A DNA stretch of 12,508 bases from NCBI RefSeq assembly GCF_002414845.1, contig NZ_DIAX01000079.1, positions 1 to 12,508 on the forward strand, written 5' to 3'. Below are positions 7,703 through 12,508 of this stretch, piece after piece. Made by a program: the position numbers and the translations under genes. The notes under the pieces are model-generated. The model had not been told where the DNA came from, searched no databases, and saw nothing but the letters and a program-made list of their open reading frames with translations. This stretch comes from Gordonia sp. UBA5067. Lineage in GTDB: Bacteria > Actinomycetota > Actinomycetes > Mycobacteriales > Mycobacteriaceae. Within the stretch, counting starts at the first letter, position 1. Each line of letters opens with the position of its first letter.

Positions 7703-8470
7703 TCAGCCCACCAGGACCTGTCGCACGTCCGGCTTCAACAGGCCGGTCACCTTGTCCCAGGGAATGGTCACCGGAACGTAGTCGCCGAGGACATGTGGCA
7801 CGTCCACGTAGACGTGCAGCCCTTCGGGCAGCGGAATCCACGACGCGAAACCCGAGTAGGAGAAGCCGCCGTCGCGCAGTCGGCCGCTCGGGTCATTGGC
7901 CGCGGCCAGTCCCACGAGTACCGGTTTCGCAGCCTCGGGGTCGATGAACGGCTCATCGATCACCTCGCCGGTGAGACTGTCCAGCACAACGGTCTCGACG
8001 TTGGTGCTCGGGTACGCCGCCTGTTTGACACTGCTCAGCACGATCATCACGCCGGCCAGCGTGCGCTCCCCCACCACGGTGCGGCTGCGTTCGGCGGTCC
8101 CGAGACTCCCGTCCCCGATGGTCCGCCCGTTACCGCTGGGCTGGCTGGTCAGCTTGGCCACGATTGCATCGACTTCGCCGTTATACGCAGCACGGACCTG
8201 CAGGTCGCCGCCGCGCACCTGCGGAACCATGATGGTCCAGCTCGTGCCATCGGCCAGCTGCCCGGCCCGCGGCACGGTGACCGCGGTGAACCCGGCCGAC
8301 GGAGTGCGCGACTCACCGACGGTGGCGATGCTGGTGCCCGCCGGGTTCGTGTCGCGGCCACATGAACTCAGCGCACCCACGGCCAGGATCAGTGCGGCAC
8401 CGAACCGCCCGGCCGAGGTCGGGCGCCGGGTGGTGGTGACTGCGGCACAACGGGGGCGGGTGCGGGACAT
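7703..8470 (-). CDS. Predicted lipoprotein with RsiV/DUF3298-like C-terminal domain
   Basis: A 255-residue exported protein. The N-terminus has Arg-rich residues (2-22), a hydrophobic stretch FGAALILAVGA and a lipobox LSSC, with Cys37 as the expected lipidated residue. The mature part contains DGTSWTIMVPQV and NGEVDAIVAKL. It ends with FSYSGFASWIPLPEGLHVYV and VLGDYVPVTIPWDKV, which resemble the DUF3298 domain of RsiV, the lysozyme-binding anti-sigma factor of Firmicutes, and of related secreted actinobacterial proteins. No sigma factor is present and there is no cytoplasmic anti-sigma domain, so an anti-sigma role is unlikely. ATG at 8470 is chosen because it gives a proper signal peptide and because CATAAT lies seven bases upstream. 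The open frame continues far upstream, but there it overlaps the dehydrogenase gene on the other strand. The DUF3298 match is moderate. Confidence 0.75.
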   Translation of the reverse strand: MSRTRPRCAAVTTTRRPTSAGRFGAALILAVGALSSCGRDTNPAGTSIATVGESRTPSAGFTAVTVPRAGQLADGTSWTIMVPQVRGGDLQVRAAYNGEVDAIVAKLTSQPSGNGRTIGDGSLGTAERSRTVVGERTLAGVMIVLSSVKQAAYPSTNVETVVLDSLTGEVIDEPFIDPEAAKPVLVGLAAANDPSGRLRDGGFSYSGFASWIPLPEGLHVYVDVPHVLGDYVPVTIPWDKVTGLLKPDVRQVLVG

Positions 8471-8477
8471 ACCCGCG

Positions 8478-8483
8478 ATTATG
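8478..8483 (-). promoter_or_regulatory. Candidate -10 element for the lipoprotein gene
   Basis: The reverse strand reads CATAAT followed by seven bases and then ATG at 8470, one mismatch from TATAAT. The spacing would start the transcript at or next to the A of the ATG, giving a leaderless message. No Shine-Dalgarno sequence competes with this reading. No convincing -35 is visible. Confidence 0.45.
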
Positions 8484-8551
8484 TCAACACCGGGCCGCGC
8501 CTTATGCCACCTCGACAAGACTGCGACGGCCAGATCTGCCAAGCTGGGACG

Positions 8552-9388
8552 ATGAAGAAACGTCAACTGTCTGGATTGGTCATCGCCGTCACAGGGGGCG
8601 CCCGTGGCATCGGTGCGGCGATCGCCGCGCGGGCCGCGGCCGACGGCGCCGTCGTCGCCATCGGCGACCGGGACGCGAAGGCTGCCGATGAGACTGCTGC
8701 CCGGCTCGGGGCGAACGCGCGGGGCTATGCACTCGACGTCACCGACGAGGCGTCGTTCGCCGCGTTTCTCGAAGCGGTCGGAACCGACCTTGGCCCAGTG
8801 GACGTGTTGGTCAACAATGCCGGGGTGATGTGGGTCGGGCCGTTCGACCAGGAGCCGTCGTCGGCGTCGGAGGCGATGGTCGCCGTCAACCTGCTCGGCG
8901 TGATCCGGGGTGTGCGCCTGGCCGCGCCGGCGATGCGTGCCCGCGGCGCCGGTCAGATCGTCACCGTCGCCTCGGCCGCGTCGAAGGTCGCCCCGCCCGG
9001 CGAATCCACCTATGCCGCCACGAAACACGGCGTGCTCGGCTATTTGACCGGAGTGCGCGAAGAGCTGCGCGGAAGCGGCGTGGCCATTTCGGTAATCATG
9101 CCGGGAGTCGTCGATACCGAACTCGCTGCCGGCACCACCACCGGTGCGGCGAAGCTGCTATCGCCCGACGATGTCGCCACCGCCGTCGCCGACGTCATCG
9201 CGCAGCCCCGCTTCCTGGTGACTGTGCCCGGGTACGTCGGTCCGCTCGTCGCATTCACCGGCGTATTGCCACAACCGCTGCGCGATGTGGTGCTGCGCGC
9301 GCTGGTGCCCGATCAGGTGGCAGCGGTGAAGGGATCGACGACTCGCGACCGCTACGAGGACTCCCTGCGCAAGGACCGCCCACAGTAG
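8552..9388 (+). CDS. Short-chain dehydrogenase/reductase (classical SDR)
   Basis: A 278-residue soluble oxidoreductase with a Rossmann fold. It has the nucleotide-binding motif TGGARGIG (14-21), Asp39 at the end of strand 2 (GDRD, which favours NAD over NADP), LDVTD (61-65), NNAG (88-91), catalytic Ser141, the YxxxK motif as Tyr154-Lys158 (STYAATKHG), and PG at 184-185. Residues 214-270 form a longer C-terminal tail (VPGYVGPLVAFTGVLPQPL and RALVPDQVAAVKG), often seen in actinobacterial SDRs of unknown substrate. ATG 8552 is chosen because the SDR fold begins within ten residues; the upstream ATG at 8504 would add an unrelated 16-residue leader. GGGA lies close before the start, which is not ideal. 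The gene diverges from the lipoprotein gene across 81 bases and converges on the YciI-like gene with a 10-base gap. Confidence 0.9.
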   Translation: MKKRQLSGLVIAVTGGARGIGAAIAARAAADGAVVAIGDRDAKAADETAARLGANARGYALDVTDEASFAAFLEAVGTDLGPVDVLVNNAGVMWVGPFDQEPSSASEAMVAVNLLGVIRGVRLAAPAMRARGAGQIVTVASAASKVAPPGESTYAATKHGVLGYLTGVREELRGSGVAISVIMPGVVDTELAAGTTTGAAKLLSPDDVATAVADVIAQPRFLVTVPGYVGPLVAFTGVLPQPLRDVVLRALVPDQVAAVKGSTTRDRYEDSLRKDRPQ

Positions 9389-9398
9389 CGCTCCCGCT

Positions 9399-9683
9399 TC
9401 AGCCGCCGAAGGGGCCGAACACGTTGGTCCATTCGCTGATGCGCGTCGCCGCAATCGCGCCGGCCTCGGCGAACGGATCGTTCGCCAGGAAGTCCGCGAC
9501 GGCTTGCCGATCGTCGGCCGCCACCAGAACCAGCGCGCCGCTGCCGTCGGCGTACGGACCGGCCATCCGAACGACGCCGGCCGCATGACTCTCTCCGAGC
9601 CAGTGCCGGTGTGCGGATCGGTACTCGTCGCGCAGTGCGGCGTGCTGCGGCGCGTAGGTGTATTCGACGGCGAAGTTCGGCAT
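9399..9683 (-). CDS. YciI-like protein
   Basis: A 94-residue single-domain protein with the ferredoxin-like YciI/dimeric alpha-beta barrel pattern. It has strand 1 NFAVEYTYAP, a helix with RSAHRHWL (His25), strands MAGPYADGSGALVLVAADD, and ANDPFAEAGAI with Asp69. The His-Asp pair is the conserved putative active site of YciI proteins, whose reactions are mostly unknown. ATG at 9683 has no ribosome-binding site but is preceded by TACCCT at a six-base distance, consistent with leaderless expression. The gene sits between the tRNA terminator hairpin and the convergent SDR gene; no terminator separates it from the latter. Confidence 0.85.
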   Translation of the reverse strand: MPNFAVEYTYAPQHAALRDEYRSAHRHWLGESHAAGVVRMAGPYADGSGALVLVAADDRQAVADFLANDPFAEAGAIAATRISEWTNVFGPFGG

Positions 9684-9689
9684 GTCGGC

Positions 9690-9695
9690 AGGGTA
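9690..9695 (-). promoter_or_regulatory. Candidate -10 element for the YciI-like gene (leaderless)
   Basis: The reverse strand reads TACCCT, six bases, then ATG at 9683. TANNNT at this distance would place the transcript start on the A of the ATG. This is the third such arrangement in the window. Confidence 0.4.
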
Positions 9696-9732
9696 GCGTA
9701 GGGAGTCCTCCGACCCGGCCGCCTCAATAAAC

Positions 9733-9774
9733 GACGAGAGTCGCAGCTCCCGGTGGGGTGCTGCGACTCTCGTC
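9733..9774 (-). terminator. Hairpin terminator downstream of tRNA-Leu
   Basis: The arms 9733-9746 and 9761-9774 are perfectly complementary over 14 base pairs (left arm begins GACGAGAGTCGCAG) around a 14-base loop. Read leftward, away from the tRNA, the stem is followed by GTTTATTG, a modest U-rich run. Read rightward it is followed by TATAAGG, so termination should mainly serve the leftward tRNA transcript and insulate the YciI-like gene. Confidence 0.75.
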
Positions 9775-9781
9775 TATAAGG

Positions 9782-9864
9782 TGGGCGAAGGGGGACTTGA
9801 ACCCCCACGTCCCGAAGGACACTGGCACCTGAAGCCAGCGCGTCTGCCATTCCGCCACTCGCCC
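9782..9864 (-). tRNA. tRNA-Leu, anticodon CAG
   Basis: A class II tRNA of 83 bases. The acceptor stem pairs GGGCGAG (9864-9858) with TTCGCCC (9789-9783), including one G-T pair, with A as discriminator. The anticodon stem CTGGC/GCCAG encloses the loop TTCAGGT, so the anticodon is CAG and reads CUG, the main leucine codon in GC-rich genomes. A long variable arm (GTCC-TTCG-GGAC) and a T arm GGGGG-TTCAAGT-CCCCC follow. The 3' flank is ACCTTATAG, so CCA is not fully encoded and must be completed by nucleotidyltransferase. A leucine tRNA next to fhaA is also the mycobacterial arrangement. Confidence 0.97.
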
Positions 9865-9869
9865 GTGGC

Positions 9870-9875
9870 ACTATA
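9870..9875 (-). promoter_or_regulatory. Candidate -10 element of the tRNA-Leu promoter
   Basis: TATAGT reads leftward and ends five bases before the first base of the mature tRNA. The preceding 16-18 bases contain no good -35 match. With usual spacing the transcript would start within a base or two of the mature 5' end. Confidence 0.45.
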
Positions 9876-10094
9876 AACAGTGCGTCCGCTTGGACCCGAG
9901 AACGATAGCACGGGGCCGAACATCGGGTGAAATCTGAGTTCCCACCTGTGCCTCTCGCCGGAATCACACTGAAACTGATGGTGCTTGCGGTGCTAATGTG
10001 ACGATCCTGTGTCCCACTGACCGACCCTGGCCGCTATCATGAAACGATCTGTTCTGCACGCATGACACGCCAACGGTGAAGGGAGGTCTGGGCG
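9876..10094 (+). promoter_or_regulatory. fhaA: Leader and promoter region of the fhaA-fhaB-pstP genes
   Basis: This is the main part of the 230-base gap between the leftward tRNA and rightward fhaA. TATCAT at 10035-10040 is the best rightward -10, giving a leader of about 48 bases. TAATGT at 9994-9999 is a second possibility. No -35 is convincing for either. AAGGGAGG at 10079-10086 is a strong ribosome-binding site eight bases before the TTG start. No riboswitch-like structure or small ORF with a recognisable product is visible. Confidence 0.45.
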
Positions 10095-11339
10095 TTGGGC
10101 ATTCTTCAGCGCATCGAGCGCAGGCTCGAAGGAGCCGTTGACGGCGGCTTCGCCCGGGTCTTCGGCGGTCAGATCGCGCCACAAGAAATCGAGCAGGCCC
10201 TGGCCCGCGAGGCTCAAGACGCCCTTTCCACGGGCGATGCCGACGTGCGTCTCACTGCCAACGCCTACGTCATTTCGGTGGCCGAGAGCGACTTCGCCCA
10301 CCTCGACAGCGAGTACGAGACGAACCGGAAGGCGTTCTCACGACACCTGGACGATTTCATCCGTGACCGCGGATGGCAGACTTATGGGCCGGTCGTCGTC
10401 GAATTCGACCCTTCCCCCGAACTTCACACCGGGCAGCTGCGCGTCGCTGCCACCGTCGACCCCGACGTCCGCCCCCGGCCCCGCCCGAGTCAGGCCCGCC
10501 TCGGCGCCGGATCAACCACCCTTCCCGACCACCGCCAGAACGCACAGCTAGGAGCTCCGCACATGACTCAGAATCCCCGGAACGACCAGGCTGGTTACCA
10601 GCAGGGCGGATATGACCCGCAGGGGTACGACCAGGGCGGATACCCCCCACCGGCGAACGATCAGGGTGGGTACGCTCAGCAGGGGTACGAGCAGCCCGGC
10701 TACAACCAGCAAGGCTACGGCCAACAAGGATATGGTCAACAGCCCGGCAGCGACCAGGGCGGCTACGACCAACAGGGCTACGGCCAACAGCCCGGCAGCG
10801 ACCAGAGCGGCTACGACCAACAGGGCTACGGCCAACAGCCCGGCAGCGACCAGAGCGGCTATGGCCAGCCCGGCGGATACGACCAGCAAGGCTACGGCCA
10901 ACAAGGATATGGTCAACAGCCCGCCTACGATCAGGGCGGCTACGGTCAGCCCGCCGCGGGCTACGGCCAACCCGGCGCGGGCTACGGCCAACCCGCCGCA
11001 GGCTACGGCCAACAACCCGGCGCCGGCTACGGCCAGCCCGCGACCTATGCCCCGACGGCGATCACCCTGCTCCTCGAGGATGGGAGCAACCGAACGTTCT
11101 CCCTGCGAGAAGGCTCGAACGTCATCGGCCGTGGGCAGGATGCCCAGTTCCGGCTGCCCGACACCGGTGTGTCGCGACGTCATGTCGAAATCCGTTGGGA
11201 CGGCCACAGTGCAATGCTGGCCGACCTCAACTCGACCAACGGCACGACCGTCAACGACGTGCAGGTGTCCAACTGGGAACTCGCCGACGGCGATCGCATC
11301 CGCATCGGCCACTCCGATATCACCGTCCGCTTCCAGTAG
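10095..11339 (+). CDS. fhaA: FHA-domain protein FhaA (DUF3662 + Gln/Gly/Tyr-rich linker + FHA)
   Basis: A 414-residue cytoplasmic scaffold that in mycobacteria is phosphorylated by PknB and binds phosphothreonine partners controlling late peptidoglycan steps, such as the MviN pseudokinase domain. Residues 1-125 are the DUF3662 domain ([42 protein letters not shown]). Residues about 163-318 are a low-complexity linker of GYGQQ, GYDQQ and PGSDQ units. Residues 322-414 are the FHA domain, with the phosphopeptide-binding residues Gly345-Arg346, Ser360, His363 and Asn379-Asn382-Gly383 ([28 protein letters not shown]). Thr112 in LHTGQ aligns with the PknB phosphosite I recall as Thr116 in M. tuberculosis. 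The start is a TTG with a strong AAGGGAGG eight bases upstream; no better in-frame ATG or GTG lies near the domain start. The linker is shorter than in M. tuberculosis. Confidence 0.96.
   Translation: MGILQRIERRLEGAVDGGFARVFGGQIAPQEIEQALAREAQDALSTGDADVRLTANAYVISVAESDFAHLDSEYETNRKAFSRHLDDFIRDRGWQTYGPVVVEFDPSPELHTGQLRVAATVDPDVRPRPRPSQARLGAGSTTLPDHRQNAQLGAPHMTQNPRNDQAGYQQGGYDPQGYDQGGYPPPANDQGGYAQQGYEQPGYNQQGYGQQGYGQQPGSDQGGYDQQGYGQQPGSDQSGYDQQGYGQQPGSDQSGYGQPGGYDQQGYGQQGYGQQPAYDQGGYGQPAAGYGQPGAGYGQPAAGYGQQPGAGYGQPATYAPTAITLLLEDGSNRTFSLREGSNVIGRGQDAQFRLPDTGVSRRHVEIRWDGHSAMLADLNSTNGTTVNDVQVSNWELADGDRIRIGHSDITVRFQ
10705..10746 (+). repeat. 42-base exact repeat in fhaA, copy 1
   Basis: Positions 10705-10746 are identical to 10882-10923, 177 bases (59 codons) downstream and in the same frame. 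Both copies use the locally unusual codons CAA, GGA, TAT and GGT. Retention of identical synonymous choices points to recent duplication or gene conversion rather than protein-level convergence. The match breaks at the next base on both sides. Confidence 0.95.
10741..10860 (+). repeat. 48-base tandem repeat, about 2.5 copies, in the fhaA linker
   Basis: Units begin at 10741, 10789 and 10837. The first two full units differ at a single base (G versus A at unit position 18, Gly versus Ser). The third unit matches the second for 25 bases and then diverges. Each unit encodes 16 residues of the form [17 protein letters not shown], so gain or loss of a unit keeps the reading frame. Confidence 0.95.
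10882..10923 (+). repeat. 42-base exact repeat in fhaA, copy 2
   Basis: Second copy of the element at 10705-10746, flanking the 48-base tandem array on its right side. Recombination between the copies would delete 59 codons and leave the frame intact. Confidence 0.95.
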
Positions 11340-11532
11340 ACGCCCGAGAACGCTGGCGGACGGCGGACGGCGGAGAATTCAAGGTCGCAGGTCGGCGTCA
11401 GTCGATACCGAACTGTCACCTTTCGACTGCTGAGTGCGCGGGTTCGGCCCATAAGATGACGGTTGGTCAGACGACCAGGCACGCTACCGGTGGCAGCAAG
11501 TGTCGATGGGCGAGGACGGAAGGTGGTGCGAC
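11340..11532 (+). promoter_or_regulatory. fhaA-fhaB intergenic region with possible internal promoter
   Basis: This 193-base gap separates fhaA from fhaB, although the genes are co-oriented. It contains three tandem seven-base units, GGCGGAC twice then GGCGGAG, at 11355-11375. A TANNNT hexamer TAAGAT follows within CCCATAAGATGACGG, and a small inverted repeat TGGTC-AGAC-GACCA lies at 11464-11477. No terminator with a U-tract is visible after fhaA. fhaB-pstP may therefore have its own promoter in addition to read-through. GAAGGTGG near 11519-11526 serves as ribosome-binding site for fhaB. Confidence 0.35.
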
Positions 11533-11997
11533 ATGCAAGGCTTGATCCTGCAAATATCCCGCATCGGCTTCCTCATCCTGCTGTGGTTGTTCGTCTACGC
11601 GACGATCCGCGCCCTGCGCAACGACCTCTCCGTCGCCGGGGGGCGCCCGGTGAACCTGCGTGCTCGGTCGTTCTCGTCGCGTGCCCGGACGAAGCCGGCC
11701 CGCGGTTCGGCCCGCTACCTCGTGGTCACCGCCGGCGCCCTGGCCAACACCCGGATATCCCTCGGTGACCAGCCACTACTCTTGGGCCGCGCCGACGACT
11801 CAACTCTCGTCCTCACCGACGACTACGCCTCGGAGCGTCACGCGCGACTGTCCCGGCGCGGTGACGACTGGTACGTCGAAGACCTCGGTTCGACCAACGG
11901 CACCTACCTCGATCGCGCCAAGGTGACCACCGCGGTCCGGGTGCCCACCAATAGCCCGATCCGCATCGGCAAGACCGTGATCGAGTTGCGCCCGTGA
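11533..11997 (+). CDS. fhaB: FHA-domain membrane protein FhaB (FipA)
   Basis: A 154-residue protein, practically the same length as M. tuberculosis FhaB/FipA, which links Ser/Thr kinase signalling to FtsZ and cell division. Residues 1-10 are followed by one membrane helix (about 11-28, IGFLILLWLFVYATIRAL), a basic linker (43-62) and an FHA domain (about 63-152). The phosphothreonine pocket is intact: Gly85-Arg86, Ser100, His103 and Asn122-Gly123 in DDYASERHARLS and DLGSTNGTYLDRAKVTTAVRVP. ATG 11533 is chosen because MQGLILQISR matches the mycobacterial N-terminus and has a ribosome-binding site; the upstream ATG at 11500 would add eleven unrelated residues. The stop overlaps the pstP start by four bases. 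Confidence 0.97.
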   Translation: MQGLILQISRIGFLILLWLFVYATIRALRNDLSVAGGRPVNLRARSFSSRARTKPARGSARYLVVTAGALANTRISLGDQPLLLGRADDSTLVLTDDYASERHARLSRRGDDWYVEDLGSTNGTYLDRAKVTTAVRVPTNSPIRIGKTVIELRP

Positions 11998-12508
11998 CCC
12001 TTGTCCTGGAATACGTCGCCCGCAGCGATCGGGGTTTGGTCCGTTTGAACAACGAGGACTCGGTCTACGCGGGTGCTCGACTGCTTGCGCTCGCCGACGG
12101 GATGGGCGGCCATGCGGCTGGCGAGGTCGCCAGCCAACTCGTCATCGCGGCCATGCAGCCGCTCGACGACGATGAACCCGGCGGCGAGATCCTCAGTCTG
12201 TTGCACCATGCCATGGACGTCGGCAACAGTGCCATCGCCGCCCAGGTCGAGGCCGACCCGGATCTGGACGGCATGGGCACCACACTGACGGCGCTACTGT
12301 TCTCCGGGGCGCGCATTGGACTGTGCCACGTCGGCGATTCCAGGGCGTACCTCTACCGCGACGAGCAGATCTCGCAAATCACTCGCGACGATACGTTCGT
12401 CCAGGCCCTCGTCGACGAGGGGCGCATCAGCCAGGATCAGGCACACACGCACCCGCAGCGCTCGCTGATCATGCGCGCACTGACCGGCGCCGAGGTCGAG
12501 CCGACACT
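11994..12508 (+). CDS. pstP: PP2C-family Ser/Thr protein phosphatase PstP, N-terminal part (cut by window edge)
   Basis: The frame is open from GTG 11994 to the right edge, giving 171 complete codons. PstP removes phosphate from the kinases PknA and PknB and their substrates. PP2C motifs are in order: RSDRGLVRLNNEDS (10-23), the metal-binding DGMGGHAAGE (Asp36-Gly37), DGMGTTLTALLF (92-103), CHVGDSRAYLYR with Asp115 (111-122), ITRDDTFVQALVDEG (129-143) and HPQRSLIMRALTG (153-165). The remainder of the catalytic domain, the membrane helix and the extracellular tail lie outside the window. GTG overlaps the fhaB TGA (GTGA), indicating translational coupling. The protein begins MTLVLEY, two or three residues shorter than the M. 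tuberculosis form I recall. In relatives rodA, pbpA, pknA and pknB come next. Confidence 0.97.
   Translation, partial: MTLVLEYVARSDRGLVRLNNEDSVYAGARLLALADGMGGHAAGEVASQLVIAAMQPLDDDEPGGEILSLLHHAMDVGNSAIAAQVEADPDLDGMGTTLTALLFSGARIGLCHVGDSRAYLYRDEQISQITRDDTFVQALVDEGRISQDQAHTHPQRSLIMRALTGAEVEPT

Noticed and set aside
8504..8551. Earlier ATG for the SDR at 8504
   Set aside because: It adds 16 residues (MPPRQDCDGQICQAGT) unlike any SDR N-terminus; ATG 8552 lies at the usual distance before the TGxxxGIG motif.
8471..9028. Upstream extension of the lipoprotein frame to 9028
   Set aside because: It is antisense to the SDR catalytic domain and would bury the signal peptide in the middle of the protein.
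9158..9967. Leftward 269-residue frame running through the tRNA-Leu gene
   Set aside because: The segment GGMADALASGASVLRDVGVQV is the well-known artificial translation of a tRNA-Leu gene; no family domain is present.
10548..11312. Leftward 254-residue hydrophobic repetitive frame opposite the fhaA linker
   Set aside because: Runs such as [17 protein letters not shown] are the reverse reading of GYGQQ/GYDQQ codons. It looks like a membrane protein only because of codon complementarity.
11500..11532. Earlier ATG for fhaB at 11500
   Set aside because: The mycobacterial homologue starts with MQGL, which matches ATG 11533, and GAAGGTGG precedes that codon.
1..12508. Search for CRISPR arrays, insertion-sequence ends, attachment sites beside the tRNA, and phage or defence genes
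   Set aside because: No spaced direct repeats, transposase motifs, duplicated tRNA 3' end or integrase gene can be seen. The tRNA-Leu flanks look like the normal conserved locus.

Overview
The window is high-GC DNA with dense, often overlapping genes. It most likely comes from the chromosome of an actinobacterium of the order Mycobacteriales; a Gordonia- or Williamsia-like genus is my best guess. The strongest evidence is the right end: tRNA-Leu(CAG), then fhaA, fhaB and pstP in the order known from mycobacteria, where rodA, pbpA, pknA and pknB follow. FhaB and PstP resemble the M. tuberculosis proteins closely over long stretches, as judged from memory. No insertion sequence, phage gene, CRISPR array or other sign of recent transfer is visible.

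Layout. Positions 1-8470 are a nearly unbroken leftward gene series. In transcription order it holds: an RsiV-like lipoprotein (8470-7703), a DUF2157-type membrane protein (7701-6625) and a GDYXXLXY-type membrane-anchored protein (6628-6059), which form a tightly packed three-gene envelope cassette. After a 97-base gap containing palindromes come a sugar porter (5961-4600) and nagA (4603-3503), joined by a four-base overlap. A metabolite:H+ symporter (3434-2097), a SulP anion transporter with a STAS domain (2078-408) and the first 137 codons of an ATP-dependent DNA ligase (411 to the left edge) follow. The ligase starts inside the SulP stop codon.

Positions 8552-9388 hold a rightward short-chain dehydrogenase that diverges from the lipoprotein gene. 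It converges on a small leftward YciI-like gene (9683-9399). A leftward tRNA-Leu(CAG) at 9864-9782 follows, with a strong hairpin downstream of it. From 10095 to the right edge run fhaA, fhaB and pstP, which encode forkhead-associated and PP2C phosphatase parts of the Ser/Thr-phosphorylation system that controls cell-wall growth and division.

Functionally the left half looks like N-acetylglucosamine salvage (porter plus deacetylase) followed by other uptake systems. The right half is the conserved growth-signalling locus. Two genes cut by the window edges (ligase and pstP) both begin with GTG. No gene-free stretch exceeds 300 bases; the longest is 9865-10094, between the tRNA and fhaA. The best candidate for an undescribed system is the lipoprotein/DUF2157/GDYXXLXY cassette. 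The most distinctive sequence structure is the repeat-built Gln/Gly/Tyr-rich linker of FhaA.
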